Origin: Acanthococcus lagerstroemiae
Lineage: Eukaryota; Arthropoda; Insecta; Hemiptera; Eriococcidae
Length of the DNA: 64,000 bases
Assembly: GCA_031841125.1 (NCBI GenBank)
Contig: CM063113.1
Span: 62,613,211-62,677,210, forward strand
Direction of reading: 5' to 3'
Both the position numbers and the translations under genes were made by a program. Positions within the stretch are counted from its first letter, which is position 1. Every line of letters begins with the position of its first letter. Positions 1 through 12,830 of the stretch are shown piece after piece. Below the pieces are notes generated by a model. The model searched no databases. It saw nothing but the letters and a program-made list of their open reading frames with translations, and was not told the origin of the DNA.

Positions 1-3000
1 AGTAGCCGGCGATCGATCATCGATAACGACTTCGAGCGTATCGTCCACGTTGAATGCAACCGAAAATCTCGCTGCTACAACAACAATTGCGACGGTGACG
101 CGGAAACGCGGTACGCTTAGGGTGAATAAGAAGATGGAGACGAAATATATTGAAGCTGGAAAACCGTACATGTAAGGAAGATTGTGCACGCCCACTCGGT
201 TCTTATTACTGTACTACTACTACTACCACAACCACCACTACTACCTCTTAATTGTTGTACTCGTAATTCGTGAGTAGTAACTAGTGTAGTAAGTGGCTGA
301 GGCTGTTACGACAGGTTAGATTACAACGCTATAAGGCGACAAGTACGATCACCCTTCATTTTTCTACATCACTTTGCTACGCGATGGCCCCTTTGAATCG
401 TATGTAAAAGTAGTCGTCTTCAAATTCGTTTTGTGAACTACTTTTCTGTGTTTTGAACTGACAGTTTCGCGAAACGGTTGCAAATCCACTTGAGATTCCA
501 TTTTTAACGACATTCATCCGTAATTAATGTTTATTTTTCACAATTTGAGGTTCAGTCAACACCCGAACCCAATTGCTAGTATTCGATATTTTCTTAAAAA
601 TCTTTCTATACCGGTACTTGAGATTTGACTGTCGACCAAATGTAATTTTCGCAAGAAAAATTCTGGCTACAGATACTCGGCGTTAAAAATGCAATCCGAA
701 GTGGTTTCGCTCCAGTTTTTCGTCATTTCCAGATTAAAAACGTGGTCAAGTAGTTGGCAAAACGAGTCCGTCGATGATTTTTTACACGGGGTTTAAATGG
801 GCCATTACGCGATAATGAAATGAAAAAAATGTGGTCGACGATCACACTCGTCATTTTATAATGCTCTTGTGGGTGTAAAGAAACGAAAGAGAAAGCGAGA
901 AAACGAAAAGTAATCATCAGAAAAAGAAGAAAGAAACAATGTTGTTGCGAAACGTTCGTCATTATTCAATGGGGAGATGAGAAGAAGGGTCTTAAAGTTG
1001 GAAGTTTACCAGTCGTAGCAGAGTTTTTTATCTTTTCGAAATGCCTCCCTGCAAGTTTCTTTCTAATGTAAAACGAGGAACGGTTTTCTCGGCGGAATTT
1101 TAAAGTATTGAAGAAACGCGTTGTCGTCATTGTACTGCTGTCAGACAAGTGAAAAAGCGAATAAGCGGTACATAGATCTACACAATCAGTGGGCGCAGCC
1201 CGAGTTAAGCGAGATTGCCTTTTTCGATCAACTCGGATCATCATTTTAATAACTTGTATAACCAGCGAATGACTTAATGTATATCTGCGTTGGTAACAGC
1301 TAGCAATTTTAGAGTCCCACAGACACGAGCGGGAAAGCAGTCCGTGTAAGGGCCTCCTTTTTCGGTGGAACAAAAATCCAGTTTTCGTTTTACGGAACAA
1401 GGCGGGATACAAAATGGCATATTTCTTCGCTAGCGAGATTAGCGAGACCTGCAACCAACTAAATTTCAAACTTTACAGCGGATCCGACTGTGTGAAAATG
1501 TTTTTTTCAATTTCTCACCCACCACGTTCATCTAGCAGTTGCTAATTTTTTTGCTGTTGGAGCAGTGCGTATCGCTGTGCTCGATTATACTTTTTAATTT
1601 GGTTCGATGCCTCGCTGAACGCTGTATAAGCGTACCGAATCATCATTTGTTTCTCTTCGGCATTTCATGCCGATCAGTCAGTCGATTGTACACTTCCCCT
1701 CACCCCTTCGTGTTTGTCATTTCTTATTACTACTTTAATCGACGCGTTTTTTTCCCCCCTATTTCGTAGAGTGCAGATCCCGGAAGATATTTTCAAAGAC
1801 GACGATGACGGATATACGCGTAATTTGAAGCTCACGTTAATTAAGCCGCAAACGGCGACGAAACCGGAAGCGTGTTCGCCTTTTACGACGTGGATCGAAC
1901 TAAATGCCGAGAAGCAAACTGTGCTTATGCTGTGAGTACCATTTGTCTGTTTTAACAAACTGACCTAGTACAACGCCAAAAACTGGATGGAAAAAACTGA
2001 TGTAGAAAGAAGATGAGACTCGACATAGATGACTGCAAGTACCGAAATTCGGTTAACGAACGTGCAGTGACAATGCTTGTATATGGTGTCAAATTGGCGT
2101 TTCATTAAAGACGGCTGATCCCCCCCCCCCTCCCCCAGAGACGCGAAGCTTTTTTTCCAGAAGTAGAAACTCAACTATTTTAGTAACAGGAAGCATATTT
2201 AAAATACATTTGGAGGTCGCCCCTCTCGCGCCGCCAACGCCTTCCTAGTGGCGTCTCATGCGGCACTTGATTATCGATGATACGTCTACGTATATGCTTT
2301 AACTAGACCTCTGGCGATATCGCATCAGTCGGTTGCTATTTGCCCTACAGAATGGAGGGTCTGTCTGTAAGTAGTACATGTTCTTAGCCAACGGCGGGTT
2401 AATTTTCTTATTCTCGTCACTAGGGCTTCGCTCGATGCAATTTCAAAGTTGGAATCGACCATTATAGCGACTAATTCGGCGAACATGAGTGTCAACGATA
2501 CATTCGTCGTGGATGTGCGCTTTCCTTCAACTGTGCAGAAAGTCAATTTCGAAATGTCGCTGCATTTTAGACTGAAGGAAGAGCAACAGCTAAATGTGAG
2601 CTTGCAGTTACAATTGCTGGAAGCGCTCGCCAAGCTGTATGGCGACGCGAATTACAATAAAATAACTGTGCGCCACGTCAGTTGTGGCGATCCGTTCGTA
2701 TTTACGTGGACTAACAATACTTTGCCGTTGGATTGGTGCGATAATGCGACTATTATCCGCCTACTCGACGTAAGTGCTTCGTTCCCTCATCCGTCGTTAA
2801 TGATCGTACTAGCATAACCCGTAGATATTACGTGAGGTATTTCCTCTACGAAATGGTTAATTATCCTATCGTATAGCAGGGTCCTTTAACCCGGACGTTC
2901 GTCTCATCGGTTGCATTTCAACGAAATTAACGGAGTCGTATTACGAAATGTGAGTTCGTTTGTACGTATAATTATAGGTATTGACGGAAGAACCGTGGAG

Positions 3001-5066
3001 TACGAAAGTGAACAAGAACGCGAGCCAGATACTCGGTTCGTTAATAACGGTGGAGAAGATTACGTGGCAGGGCCGGGAACTGTGTGACTACATACCAGCC
3101 GCACGACTGCCTCGTCCGCCAAAACAGAATTACGCACCCATACTTCGTAATCACATCGACAACATTACCGCTAAAGTTGGAGAATTGAAGGTGTTTCGCA
3201 TTCCCGAGGTTGGTAATCGTCAACGAAATAATACTACGAATACTCGATATGACAGTATACCGGTTAGATACGAGTGCTAGGTAATTTTGTGTGCGTATAT
3301 AGTTCCTATACATTTGCGTTCGTCCGTGCTCGTGTACTTGTATTCGATTGGAAACCAATGGAAATGGAGCGAAGGTACTGCGCGTTGAAAGTATAGAAGC
3401 AAAAAGATGGTACTGAGTGTAAACAGTTTAATACTGGACGGTACGTTGTTGAAGTTGAAAAACAAAGCACCGCATCGGCGCTGGTATCAATTTGCTCTTT
3501 ATAGTAGCGACAACTAGCGACCTGATGAACGCGTTCTTTCCTACACGTTGCTTCAGGATACGTTTTACGACCCCGATGTGAACTCTATAAGCGATTTGAA
3601 ATTGAATTTATCGACGATGGACTCGATGCCGGTGCCGAACGAGAATTGGTTGCAGTTTGACGAAAAAAATCGTGAAATTTATGGACTTCCAATGAGCAGA
3701 GACGTCGGTACCAGTAAATATCAACTGGTGAGTCGCCCTCGCTAGTTGTGTTCGTTTAAACACAAAAATTGACACTTTTTAACTCCGAGTATTACACCAA
3801 GCGATTGTTGCCGTTCGATTTGTTCTGTGGAGAACTCCGGAGTTCAGGGTTTGCTGTTTTATTTACCAGTGTGGAAAATTTTAACCTTCCTCTCGGAGTA
3901 GGGTTGAGTTTGGTATGTTTTTGACAGGGATTGGGAGTGCATTATTTTTGAATACGGTCCGATCCAGTTAAATCTTCAAATTGTAATAAATCTTGGTAGT
4001 ATCCGATTCATTCTTTGAAAGACGTGTAATACAATTCATTTGCTCTCTCAATTCATTTTGTCGTCTTACAATTTATTCAATCGCTGTCATTCGCTCCCTT
4101 CGACTCTTCTACGTTATTTAAAAATTCAGGTAAAATCGTCCATTTTTTGAAACAGATGCATTATCGACTTAATAAATAAATAAAGAGTACTCAACTTGGG
4201 TGTTCCAAATTTTTGGACGTTTCTAGAACTGATTTTCCATGCTCAATGCTCATAGGAACTTTGTTAATTATAAAATTAAAAAATTTTATCTGAATTAAGA
4301 ATTCGCTCTTTGTTTTCAAAGATTTCATTAATTCATTCATTGATTCGCTCCTGCTGAACAATATTTCACCAAACTCCTCATTCGCTCTTTCCAATGTTCA
4401 TTAGCTTGATTCATTCACTCCTTGATTCCTTTTCGGTAAACAAGTTCCCGTTCATTCGCTCTTTAGTGCACGAAAAAAGGACCATCAACCCCTCCCATAC
4501 GATCTGATCTGATCCGCTCCCAATCCCTGTTTTTTGGATATGTTTGCTGAATGTTTTTTTTTAAAATTTATTATTCTTTTTTTTTTGTGTGTGTCACTAC
4601 AAACCCAATTTTTTGTGTACACGTGATGAATGATACGGCACATCGGTGCCACCCTTCGGGCCATCGTGGCCTTGAGGAAAAAAGGGGGCAGAGAGGCCTG
4701 ACAGTGTAGTCATTAACGCGTAATCACGACTTATTATAATATAATTTATTATTATTTCGCCGTTCGCTGATTTCTCGGTTCTCCTTTATGCTAAAAGCTG
4801 TTGGTCAACGAGGTAGGGCAAATTGGACTTTTATTCGCTGACGATCTTTCGATACAGCGTGAAAATAACCGTTTTTCACGTCGATTATTATCATTATTTT
4901 TTAGTATTGTATGATAGCCTATACTGAGTAAACGTACATCTGGTTTCTGTTTTGTATAAATTACGTATAGATATGTTACGAGAATGAGAACGACGACGAA
5001 GAAAGAAAAGCCAGGCATACGATCGAAGTGGTGGTTGAGCCGGCAACTAAAACACCCTACAACGTC
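1..5066 (+). repeat. left copy of 5.07-kb direct repeat
   Basis: Positions 1-5066 correspond to 58935-64000 at a constant offset of 58,934, covering several dystroglycan exons and introns. Differences I saw: a G at 4790 versus A at 63724, and length shuffling in the T/A and GT run at about 4553-4600 versus 63487-63534 that nets to zero. The window begins and ends inside the repeat, so its full extent is unknown. Confidence 0.97.
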
Positions 5067-7469
5067 GAGTTCAGTATGACTCTGAGTTCGTCGTTCAACA
5101 AATTCAACGAGTCCCCGTTGCAACGCCGTACATTTGTCGAAAAGTTGGCCGCGTTATTTGGCGATCGAGATACCACTTCTATCGTCGTCAGTGGTTATGC
5201 CCCCGGTTCAGTCGTCGTTATCTGGCACAACAAGTCACTACCGGTGGACAAGTGTCCAGAAGCGGAAATTGAACAGCTGCGTAAAGTAAGTGCGATAACT
5301 AACGAGAAAACGACATAACTTGATATAGCACCTGGCTACCCGCCGATACCATTCTCAAAAATTGACGAGGATGAGTTTTGTTGTTGTTGTTATTGTTGTC
5401 GTTGATCATCATGATAATGATAATAATAATAATAATAATAGTCTCAAAAATACTGCACGTCGGAACACGAAAGTGTGTCATGGCTCGTATCGAAGAACAT
5501 CACTGTAGAAATGCGGATAGCTGTAATCCTGCCGCAGAATTTAGTAGTGCAGATACTCGGGCCTGTGACTCGCTTGTAACAGTAAGATACAATCGGCAGC
5601 GTAAAGGGCAGTGTTTCTTCTCCGCTTTCGTCTGTGTGCGAGGCTGGCGGCCGGTAGGATACGTTATTTCCTTGTAAATAGGTTTATTTTACTTTTTTCC
5701 CTTTCTTATAGTAGTGACCATGGGAGCGGGGGAAGAGTTCGTTGTTGAATTCGAACTGGAACGATTCGCCGCTACCTAAGGATTCGATTTCGGCTCCGGA
5801 CATGACCTTCCCGCATTGTTGGCCTGGAACACGTACTTGTATCCTGGTCAATTTCTTCATTTTGATATTACTTTATTCGGTAGGATCGCGCGTACTGACG
5901 AGCGGCATTGGAAAAAGAAAAGAGAAGAGAAAAAAATTGAAAGCAAAATTAGTTAACTTTTTGAAAGTATATCTGCTTACCTCAAACGCTCTGTCTCTTT
6001 TTGTTCATTCAAACTGCTTTTTATTGTTGCCGATTTCAAAATTACGGAGCGCGTTTAATCATTCCGCGTCAGTTCCAACGAACAGCCTTCGCACTATAGA
6101 CTTCTCATTTTTACTAGAGATTGGCAAAAAAGGCTCGAATTATTCGTTTCAAACGAATGTCTATGCGACTATTTTACCTCTTACCCTCCTCCTAAGGGAT
6201 AACGAAACACGTCTATTCGGGAATATTTTGATGTTTTTTCGAAAAGACTGCGACGAAAAAATTTGAGCGAATTTTCGTTGTCGAGTGTTAACTCCGTTTG
6301 ATCAAAATCGTTGCGACGGTCTGGCATGCAAATAGCGTAATTTTCTGTTAGAATCGGATTCCAATATAAGTAAATTATTTTAAACGGCATTCGTTTTTGC
6401 CGAATTTTCGCGTTTATTTTACATTTCGAAGGTCGCGCAAATAAGTGAACCAGTTGGCGGGTAGCGTCAACGCGACATTGTATTAACCAGTAGACGATTT
6501 TGCGTAGAAACTGCTCCAGGACACGAAAGAATTAAACGAGCAGGTGAATCAGGCGATGGCACCGGACTTTCAAGCTACGTCCGCTTTGGTCACGCCGATC
6601 GGAGTTTGCGAAGGCGGTCTGACGGAATTTCACGCAACCGAAGTGAACACGGCGTCGCAGGAAATACATGCCATCTTCAACGGCAACGTGTCTCATTATA
6701 TAAAAGAGTACTTCATCGAAGTTATATTACCCGTCATTATAATCGTTTCGATGATGATGTTAGCCGGCATCGTCGCCTGCATACTTTATAGGTACGTCGC
6801 ATCTCGCGTAGTTTGTTTATCTGCCGCGCCGCTGCGTCAGTAAATTTATTGTCGTCGTACTGATTTACGACTGCGATAAATCGAATATAGCATTACGACG
6901 ATGATATGAGATACATACACGTGTTCGTGTACACGTTCCTAGCTACCAGGCTAAAAAAGAAAGTTGAAAATGCGCGAAGAAAAAAAAAACAGCGAGAAAT
7001 CTCGTCGCCTTGTGTAGCCGTTCTGATGTGTTCTACAAGTCGTGCTGATGACCGATTCTCGCTTTCCGAGAAACTTTTTCTTTCGTTCTTCTTATTTTTA
7101 CCGTTCGTTCGTCGTTATTTCAGAAAACAACGAAACGCCAAATGGACACTAGGCGACGAAGACGAACGGCGAACGTACCGCAACAAAGGTATTCCGGTAA
7201 TATTTCAGGACGAATTGGAAGAACGTCCAGAGCCGACCAACAAGAGTCCGATCATCATGAAAGAAGAGAAACCGCCACTACCGCCGCCCGAGTATCAAAA
7301 AACGCTGCCCGTCGCCACCACCGCTCTACTGTCTGACTTCGACGACGCGTCCTACCAACAGGGAAGTGTTTCCTATTCCACTCGTAGCGCCGATCGCAAC
7401 GGCAGCGGACGCAATAAAGCGACGCCGAATTACCGAAGACCCCCGCCGTACGCGCCGCCTTACGCGTGA
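1..7469 (+). CDS. Dg: dystroglycan, 3' half (exons 8 partial to 15)
   Basis: Dystroglycan is the laminin receptor linking extracellular matrix to dystrophin. Coding exons, phases checked: 1-171 (enters mid-exon), 1770-1931, 2424-2769, 2978-3208, 3557-3727, 4971-5285, 6520-6791, 7124-7469 (stop). They encode the second cadherin-like/SEA-like module (1770-2769), the third (2978-5285, with the family-typical WLQFD and YGLP motifs in exon 3557-3727), a transmembrane helix (about 6712-6789) and a cytoplasmic tail. The tail has KGIPVIFQDEL, PPLPPPEY and a C-terminal RRPPPYAPPY, the PPxY motif that docks the dystrophin WW domain. The order matches vertebrate beta-dystroglycan closely. A Gly-Ser pair at 5205-5210, followed by VVVIW, is where vertebrate dystroglycan self-cleaves into alpha and beta chains. 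The 5' exons are not to its left in this window; they lie at 53761 onwards, next to a duplicate of 1-5066. The identification is secure; whether this copy is a separate locus is not. Confidence 0.93.
3925..4529. mobile_element. hAT-like non-autonomous element (left copy)
   Basis: A 605-bp stretch in a dystroglycan intron is bounded by a perfect 13-bp inverted repeat, CAGGGATTGGGAG at 3925-3937 and its complement at 4517-4529. A CAGGG start fits the hAT superfamily. The flanking 8-mers (3917-3924 gtttttga, 4530-4537 ttttttgg) match at 6 of 8 bases, as a decayed 8-bp target duplication would. Inside are five same-orientation copies of ATTCGCTC (4089, 4301, 4343, 4380, 4454), resembling the subterminal repeats that hAT transposases bind. 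No transposase ORF. Confidence 0.55.
5376..5441 (+). repeat. imperfect TTG/ATA trinucleotide microsatellite
   Basis: A run of TTG-type repeats passes into a (TAA)n tract inside the dystroglycan intron 5286-6519. The rest of that intron shows no coding or transposon signal that I can recognise. Confidence 0.85.
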
Positions 7470-8478
7470 ACGGTCTTACTTAGGCGAATCGTCCGCCTGC
7501 CAGCCAGGGTGGACAGGTAACCACCGAAATCGACATTTTTTATTCTTAAGAGTTCCCTCTCCATTTTCTTCTCTTCTTCGTAGTCCTACCTGTTCCAGGA
7601 GTCCATCTAGATCTACGTCGATACGTTTGTAAATGAAACTTCGGAACGAGCTTCTCGGAAACATTCGCGTTCGTCGTCAAGTCGATAGTACGTACTTCTA
7701 TCGTATTAATCGTTATAACTCGGCGGTATGTTTATGCGGATATGGTACGATGCGCTATCGACTGTATGCCGCAGTTTACGTCGCCTGTAAAATTTGATTT
7801 GCCCGGCGGTCGTTGTAGATTCAAGCGCTGACGTACGTAAACGCCAGCCGCCTTCATCGGTTCGCGGTTGAAACTAAAACTATGCGCGTACGTAACTATC
7901 ATTTCGTATCGCATGGCTGGCGATGCGAGTACCTTTCGCCCGACAGATATTGTGTACATTTCGCCGTCGCTTATGTACGCGACCGTTTTCTCGCGAATTG
8001 GCGCTACTAGCGCACTGTAGTAGGTATCGTGTACATCTAGGTTGTCGAGTTATATGCCCTCTCCCTCTCCCTATCTTACATCGAAGCGCGCTTATTTACA
8101 TTTTACTATTCCTACTCCTTCGTACAGTATTATTTGATAACGACTGTAGCGACGATTGTTTTTAATCTAGGTCGTATTCTACGTTATCATAACTTAACGT
8201 TCTTCATCACGACGTAGGCTATAACAGTGTAGTACGTCGAGTTTCCCCCCCCCTCCTCCTTAATTGCAGTCGCCGCTACTGTATCTTACTTTTTTCTTCC
8301 CGATGACGAGTTCATTTTGAAAAACATCAGATTGTTCATTCCCGAGATGTTTCATTCGTTTATTTATTTCTTTACTCGCTTACATTTTCAATACGGATTT
8401 TTTTCTAACTTATTTATTGTAATCATTTATCATTGGATCTCTGAACGTCTTAAATGTGTAAAATTATTATCCGTGAGT
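7470..8478 (+). other. dystroglycan 3' UTR and downstream intergenic DNA
   Basis: This follows the dystroglycan stop codon and presumably begins with its 3' UTR. I see no canonical AATAAA in the first kilobase and no open frame that looks coding. Pyrimidine-rich patches occur near 8056-8075 and 8245-8262. Confidence 0.5.
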
Positions 8479-8491
8479 ATGGTCGATGATT

Positions 8492-8902
8492 GTCGCCTCG
8501 GTGGCGTAGCGGTAAGAATGACGGCTTTTGAAATCCAAAGGTCCCGAGTTCGAATACCGCTACAGCCAGCGTTTCAGGTAATGTCTACGTGCATTGTACA
8601 ACTATTACCTGGGACGTACCGAGGCACAACAGTTAGCAGCAGAGGTAATGGAAAAGCACGCAATCTGTTACCAGTATCTAAACGCTGTTAACTGGCTGGA
8701 GCGTCGGTGGGAGTGCTCCAACGGAACTCAGGGTTGTAATAACCCGCTAGTGAAGTTGGCATAGTACTACACGGACAATGTAGAAAGCAACCTGGCGCTA
8801 CTACATATGGCTGAACACGTTAGAGGCATAGTGCAATGGACATTAAAAAAGTCTGAGCACTCGGTGTAACCACCACCTCTCCCACAACATTTAAACAACA
8901 AC
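8492..8902 (+). mobile_element. tRNA-derived SINE with 13-bp target duplication
   Basis: The first 75 bases look like a tRNA gene: an A-box-like tggcgtagcgg (8511-8521) and a B-box-like gagttcgaatacc (8547-8559), the internal RNA polymerase III promoter. A non-tRNA body of about 330 bp follows, ending in an A-rich run (ttaaacaacaac). The insertion is flanked by a perfect 13-bp direct repeat, atggtcgatgatt, at 8479-8491 and 8903-8915, the hallmark of LINE-machinery retrotransposition. The intact duplication suggests a fairly recent insertion. The enzyme source is unknown; SINEs borrow a partner LINE with a similar 3' end. Confidence 0.88.
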
Positions 8903-8915
8903 ATGGTCGATGATT

Positions 8916-10738
8916 ACTCGTAAATGCTTCAGTATTCCTCCCTTCCCTCCTAATTCCCTGTATGTATACCAATTGTCTGTTGGTTTATGCCCCGTGTACA
9001 GTGAATTTTCTGCGATTCGAAGGTTCAGCAAATCCCCGCCCCGTCGCCATTTAGACTCGTGTTAAAGTTTCGTCTGTAATTCGAAAAAGTCAGGCTACAT
9101 GAAATGGAAAACGTAGATTTTCCGGTACTTTTCTGTCAAATTATGCATTGAATTTCTATAGTAGGTACTCATTAAGTAATATTGGTATCTCGAAAGATGA
9201 GGGTCAGTTGGGAATAGAAGGAGGAAGGTTCATCGAGTCAAAGGTCTTCTGTTCGTAAACAGTTGCATCAAACTTGACAGCGATCACTCCACAACTTTTC
9301 CCTCCAAGTATGACGGCCGAATGTTAACCAATAGATCAAGGCATAATTAGGAACCTAAAACATTTCTACCACTTTTTAATTCTTCAGAAAATGCTAGATG
9401 ACATTGAAGGAGGGTGGTGTTCCAACACCTTCGACGTCCGTCTGAATTTTTAGTTCTACCCGAAATTAAGTTCATCGATCCTTCTACTCCAACTTTATCA
9501 TAGGTATATTTACTGTATATCTCCCCCCTGTTACTGTTATTGGACTGTTCAGTCTGTGTGTGTGAGGCGGGGGTAGCTTTTTAAAATACATTTTACGCGT
9601 GTACTTCCCTACGTGACAATCATAAAACGTGCAGTATTCTATGGATTGTGTACCAAACCTTCAGTTGCTGAAGAATAAAAAAAAATTACAAATCCCGAAT
9701 TCAAATTTTCTCTAATTCGAAATTTTCTCGTGGTCCCTTGAAATTCGAATTACAGAAAATTCACTGTAGTTAGTTCCTGGTAAAGTTATAGCCGCACTGC
9801 CATTTTGTTCTCCCTTTTATGGCTTTCGCTCGACTGATTTTCCGCCAATAGAACAATAGATGTAGCGAACATCCGTTACATGGTACGATCATTTAATATG
9901 CGCTGAATAAGCAAACGAACTAGTATCGCGCATTGTGGTCATTTATTAATTTATACTTTCTTTTCGTAATTGTTGATTTTTGTTCGTCGAATCTTACTCG
10001 AGATAATAAGGCGAGCGTGTAATGTAGTTAGTTATAGTCGATACGATTATGTAGTTCAAGATATCAAGAAATTGGAGTTTAGGAATCACGTCCCAACTTA
10101 CGGGTGACAGTACTCCTAAGAAATGTCCAGTTCAACGTGCAACTTTCAAAACCGTCGTTGAAAGTGAAAAAACGTTGACCGCTCTGTACAGTCGATTTGC
10201 TTAGACAATTTTCTTATTTTCCTATTCCTTTCGTCCGTTTCATTTTTTCAAAACGTGTCAAGTCAAAAAAAAAACTCTTCTGTAGGATAAGCAAATTCCT
10301 GTGTTGCGCTCCCGTTAAGGAAGATAGAAACGAAGTCTTTACCGAGTATTTTTCTCTATATTTTATTATTATCTATAGTATTACGCATATTGCATAATCG
10401 GGTCGCGGTTGTCATTACAAGCATGGGGACTATTGTCTGCCAGATAGCGCTTTTATCTTAAAATCGATATTTTTGACTTACACGTTTTGGAAGAATAGGC
10501 TTCAATTTATCTGACATGACCGGATGATCGACTACAACGATGTACGTTAGTTTTCGATATTACGGCTTCACCGATCTCTTATTAATTAGTAATTTTCTTT
10601 CGTAGAAGTATTCGTACCTTTAGGGTGAGATTACCCGGCATTTTATCGTTATATTGTGTTGATTATTACGAATACATATCCATACATGCGCTGTGCTATG
10701 TTGTATCTTGGATCACGTTAGCGATGAGACGCATAATA
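8916..10738. other. intergenic DNA without recognised genes
   Basis: AT-rich non-coding sequence. I found no coding-like ORF, splice-consistent exon chain, tRNA or clear repeat in it. Confidence 0.5.
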
Positions 10739-10992
10739 ATTGGACGCTGTTAAACAAAAGGCTCCCAAGCGACAAAATCTATTTTTTGAAAAACGTAACA
10801 TTAAAAGCCAATCAGTAATGCCGGTTTACGGGCATAGCGTTTACTGATAAGCTTTTTTCTACGTGGATATACATTTTTTTTATCGGGGTCCCAATTTGAA
10901 AAAAAAAATCTTTTTACGATCTTTCTACGATATTAATATCTCATTTTGTCAACAAATGTCGTTCGGGAGCTTTTTGTTTAACAGCGTCCAAT
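10739..10992 (-). mobile_element. TA-flanked MITE, copy A
   Basis: A 254-bp element with terminal inverted repeats: the outer 19 bases, attggacgctgttaaacaa, are mirrored exactly at the right end, and similarity continues inward. It is flanked by TA on both sides (10737-10738, 10993-10994), as expected for Tc1/mariner/pogo-type transposition. A diverged copy in the opposite orientation lies at 32533-32800. There is no ORF, so it would depend on a transposase elsewhere. Confidence 0.78.
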
Positions 10993-12830
10993 TATCGCTA
11001 GTTTTTGGTCTTTCACTATGTCATCCGTATTATTTTTGTACTATTATTATTTCTACCGTGTAGTATTAGGGTTTGTTTTTGGTGTTTTTTTTTCGAGTTT
11101 TATTCTTATTTATTATCGCGCCTTATGCGCGTTCTTCGTCTTCCATCTCATTCGAGCATTCAGTTTGAATAACTTATATAAGTGGGGTCACAATTTTTAC
11201 GCTTCAAAAACGGGCAAACTGCGCAAGTTTTGTTGGTATAATGTGCGCCGAATGTTTGCATTTTCGAAAAACAAAATTTATCAGACATGTTCTTATTTTC
11301 GAGATAAAAAGTGAAGCTATCCGATGATGTGTAGTTTATTTTTTGTCTGATCGATAATACAGCATATCGAACGACTACAGATTAAATTCTTCCGAAAGAC
11401 GGTCTTTTTCTACCCTCAAATTTCATTTTCCCAGAATATAAATATTACGCTGCGCACGTTAAAAAATTACGAAAATCCGTTAAGAGATGCGAATATACGG
11501 CCTAAATGTCGGAAAATTGTAAAAGAACGCGATTAGTTGAAAATATAGAAAAACCGAAACAAAGCGTTAAAATTGCGATCGTACTAACAAATAATTCGAA
11601 CGGTACTTAGTCGGGCATATTTCGTCTCTCTGTAAGGTGGCATACTCGTTGAGAGGTACAGACTACAGACCTTCGTTGTTTCAATATTATGCCTAGGTTG
11701 TCTGTAGGTAGCCTACCAGTATTTGCTATTTATAAGTGCGGTACGAATCGCAGAAAGGAACCTTCGGGTGAAAATCAAAATTCTTCGGAAGAGCGAAAGA
11801 ACGACGAAAACTGAAGAATTAACGAACATCAGATTTTGCTTGATTCGTTTTGGCGACATTTCTTCGTTCATATCGCACGCCTATCTCAAAATATCGTTTT
11901 ACGGCTGCGCGATTAAATGATTCTTAAACGCTTCGTTAACGTATAGGAAGTGATTCAAACTAGAAACTTTTTCTTGAAGTTAAGGTTTAGCGATGTACCA
12001 TTTTCAGAAGCTGCTATTATCAAACGAATACGCTAGGGAATAAATCGAGGATTTGGTCAGTTTCGATGCCAACTTCTTTATCAAAATCGACAATAAAACA
12101 TTTTTCTCAAGTTTACCCTGAGATCCCCTTTTTACGATTCGTGTCACGAATGTATAGATGGTATACGTAAATACTGCTGTACAAGTATAGTTCTGTTTTA
12201 TAACTGAGTAGTCCATTTCCAGAACTCATCGTGATCAATTTCGGAAAAACGAACGAGTTTCAAAGTCAAATGCAATTAGGTTAGGAATTTTCGTGATAGT
12301 TCTACGAATTCCGCTTACAGTAGTTCTAAAAAATAAATATTAAAAATAGCTGACCACGATGAGCTTTGGAAAATACTCAATTATAGTACTCGTGAAACGC
12401 TTATACTACCTACAATGTTGTATGGGTATACATACAATGTGCGATCAATTGTTCTGTTCGTATCATTGTGGTGTTGCATTTCAATCGTACTGCCATACTG
12501 TGTACACACGAAAGACTAATCGAAATCGGTAACATTAACACGTTATACTGTACGATTCGTATCATCGTCGTTTTCGTTGGCCGTGTTCTTTTATTTATTC
12601 ATTTTAAAGAAAAATTAGAGTCCCCCGTTTCTCAGCCGAAACCGGTCAATAACGAAGAGAGGACTATAATTTACGACATCAATTACTTCCATTAAGACTA
12701 CAAATAAGGAAAAACTCCCCCCCACCCCCCAAAAAAAAGGACAAAAAAGAGAAAAAATAAAAGAACCTTAAAAGGATGAACCCTCCAGCTCCCAGGATAT
12801 AGCTCGCCGAGTAACCATGCAGCAGTCAGC
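10993..12830. other. intergenic DNA without recognised genes
   Basis: AT-rich sequence with short random ORFs only. A C-rich then A-rich low-complexity run lies at 12715-12760. Nothing else supportable. Confidence 0.5.

Noticed and set aside
966..1469. 167-codon minus-strand ORF (also at 59900-60403)
   Set aside because: It lies in a dystroglycan intron, has no recognisable domain and looks like random open frame.
4020..4461. CRISPR-like or simple tandem array of ATTCGCTC
   Set aside because: The octamers are irregularly spaced without uniform spacers in an animal intron; they sit inside the hAT-like inverted repeat.
5742..6266. 174-codon plus-strand ORF inside a dystroglycan intron
   Set aside because: No family features; it is flanked by neither fitting splice sites nor coding composition, and the exons on each side already join in phase.
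8492..8566. A functional tRNA gene
   Set aside because: The tRNA-like head has box motifs, but it continues into a SINE body and lies between target duplications; I did not find a convincing full cloverleaf.
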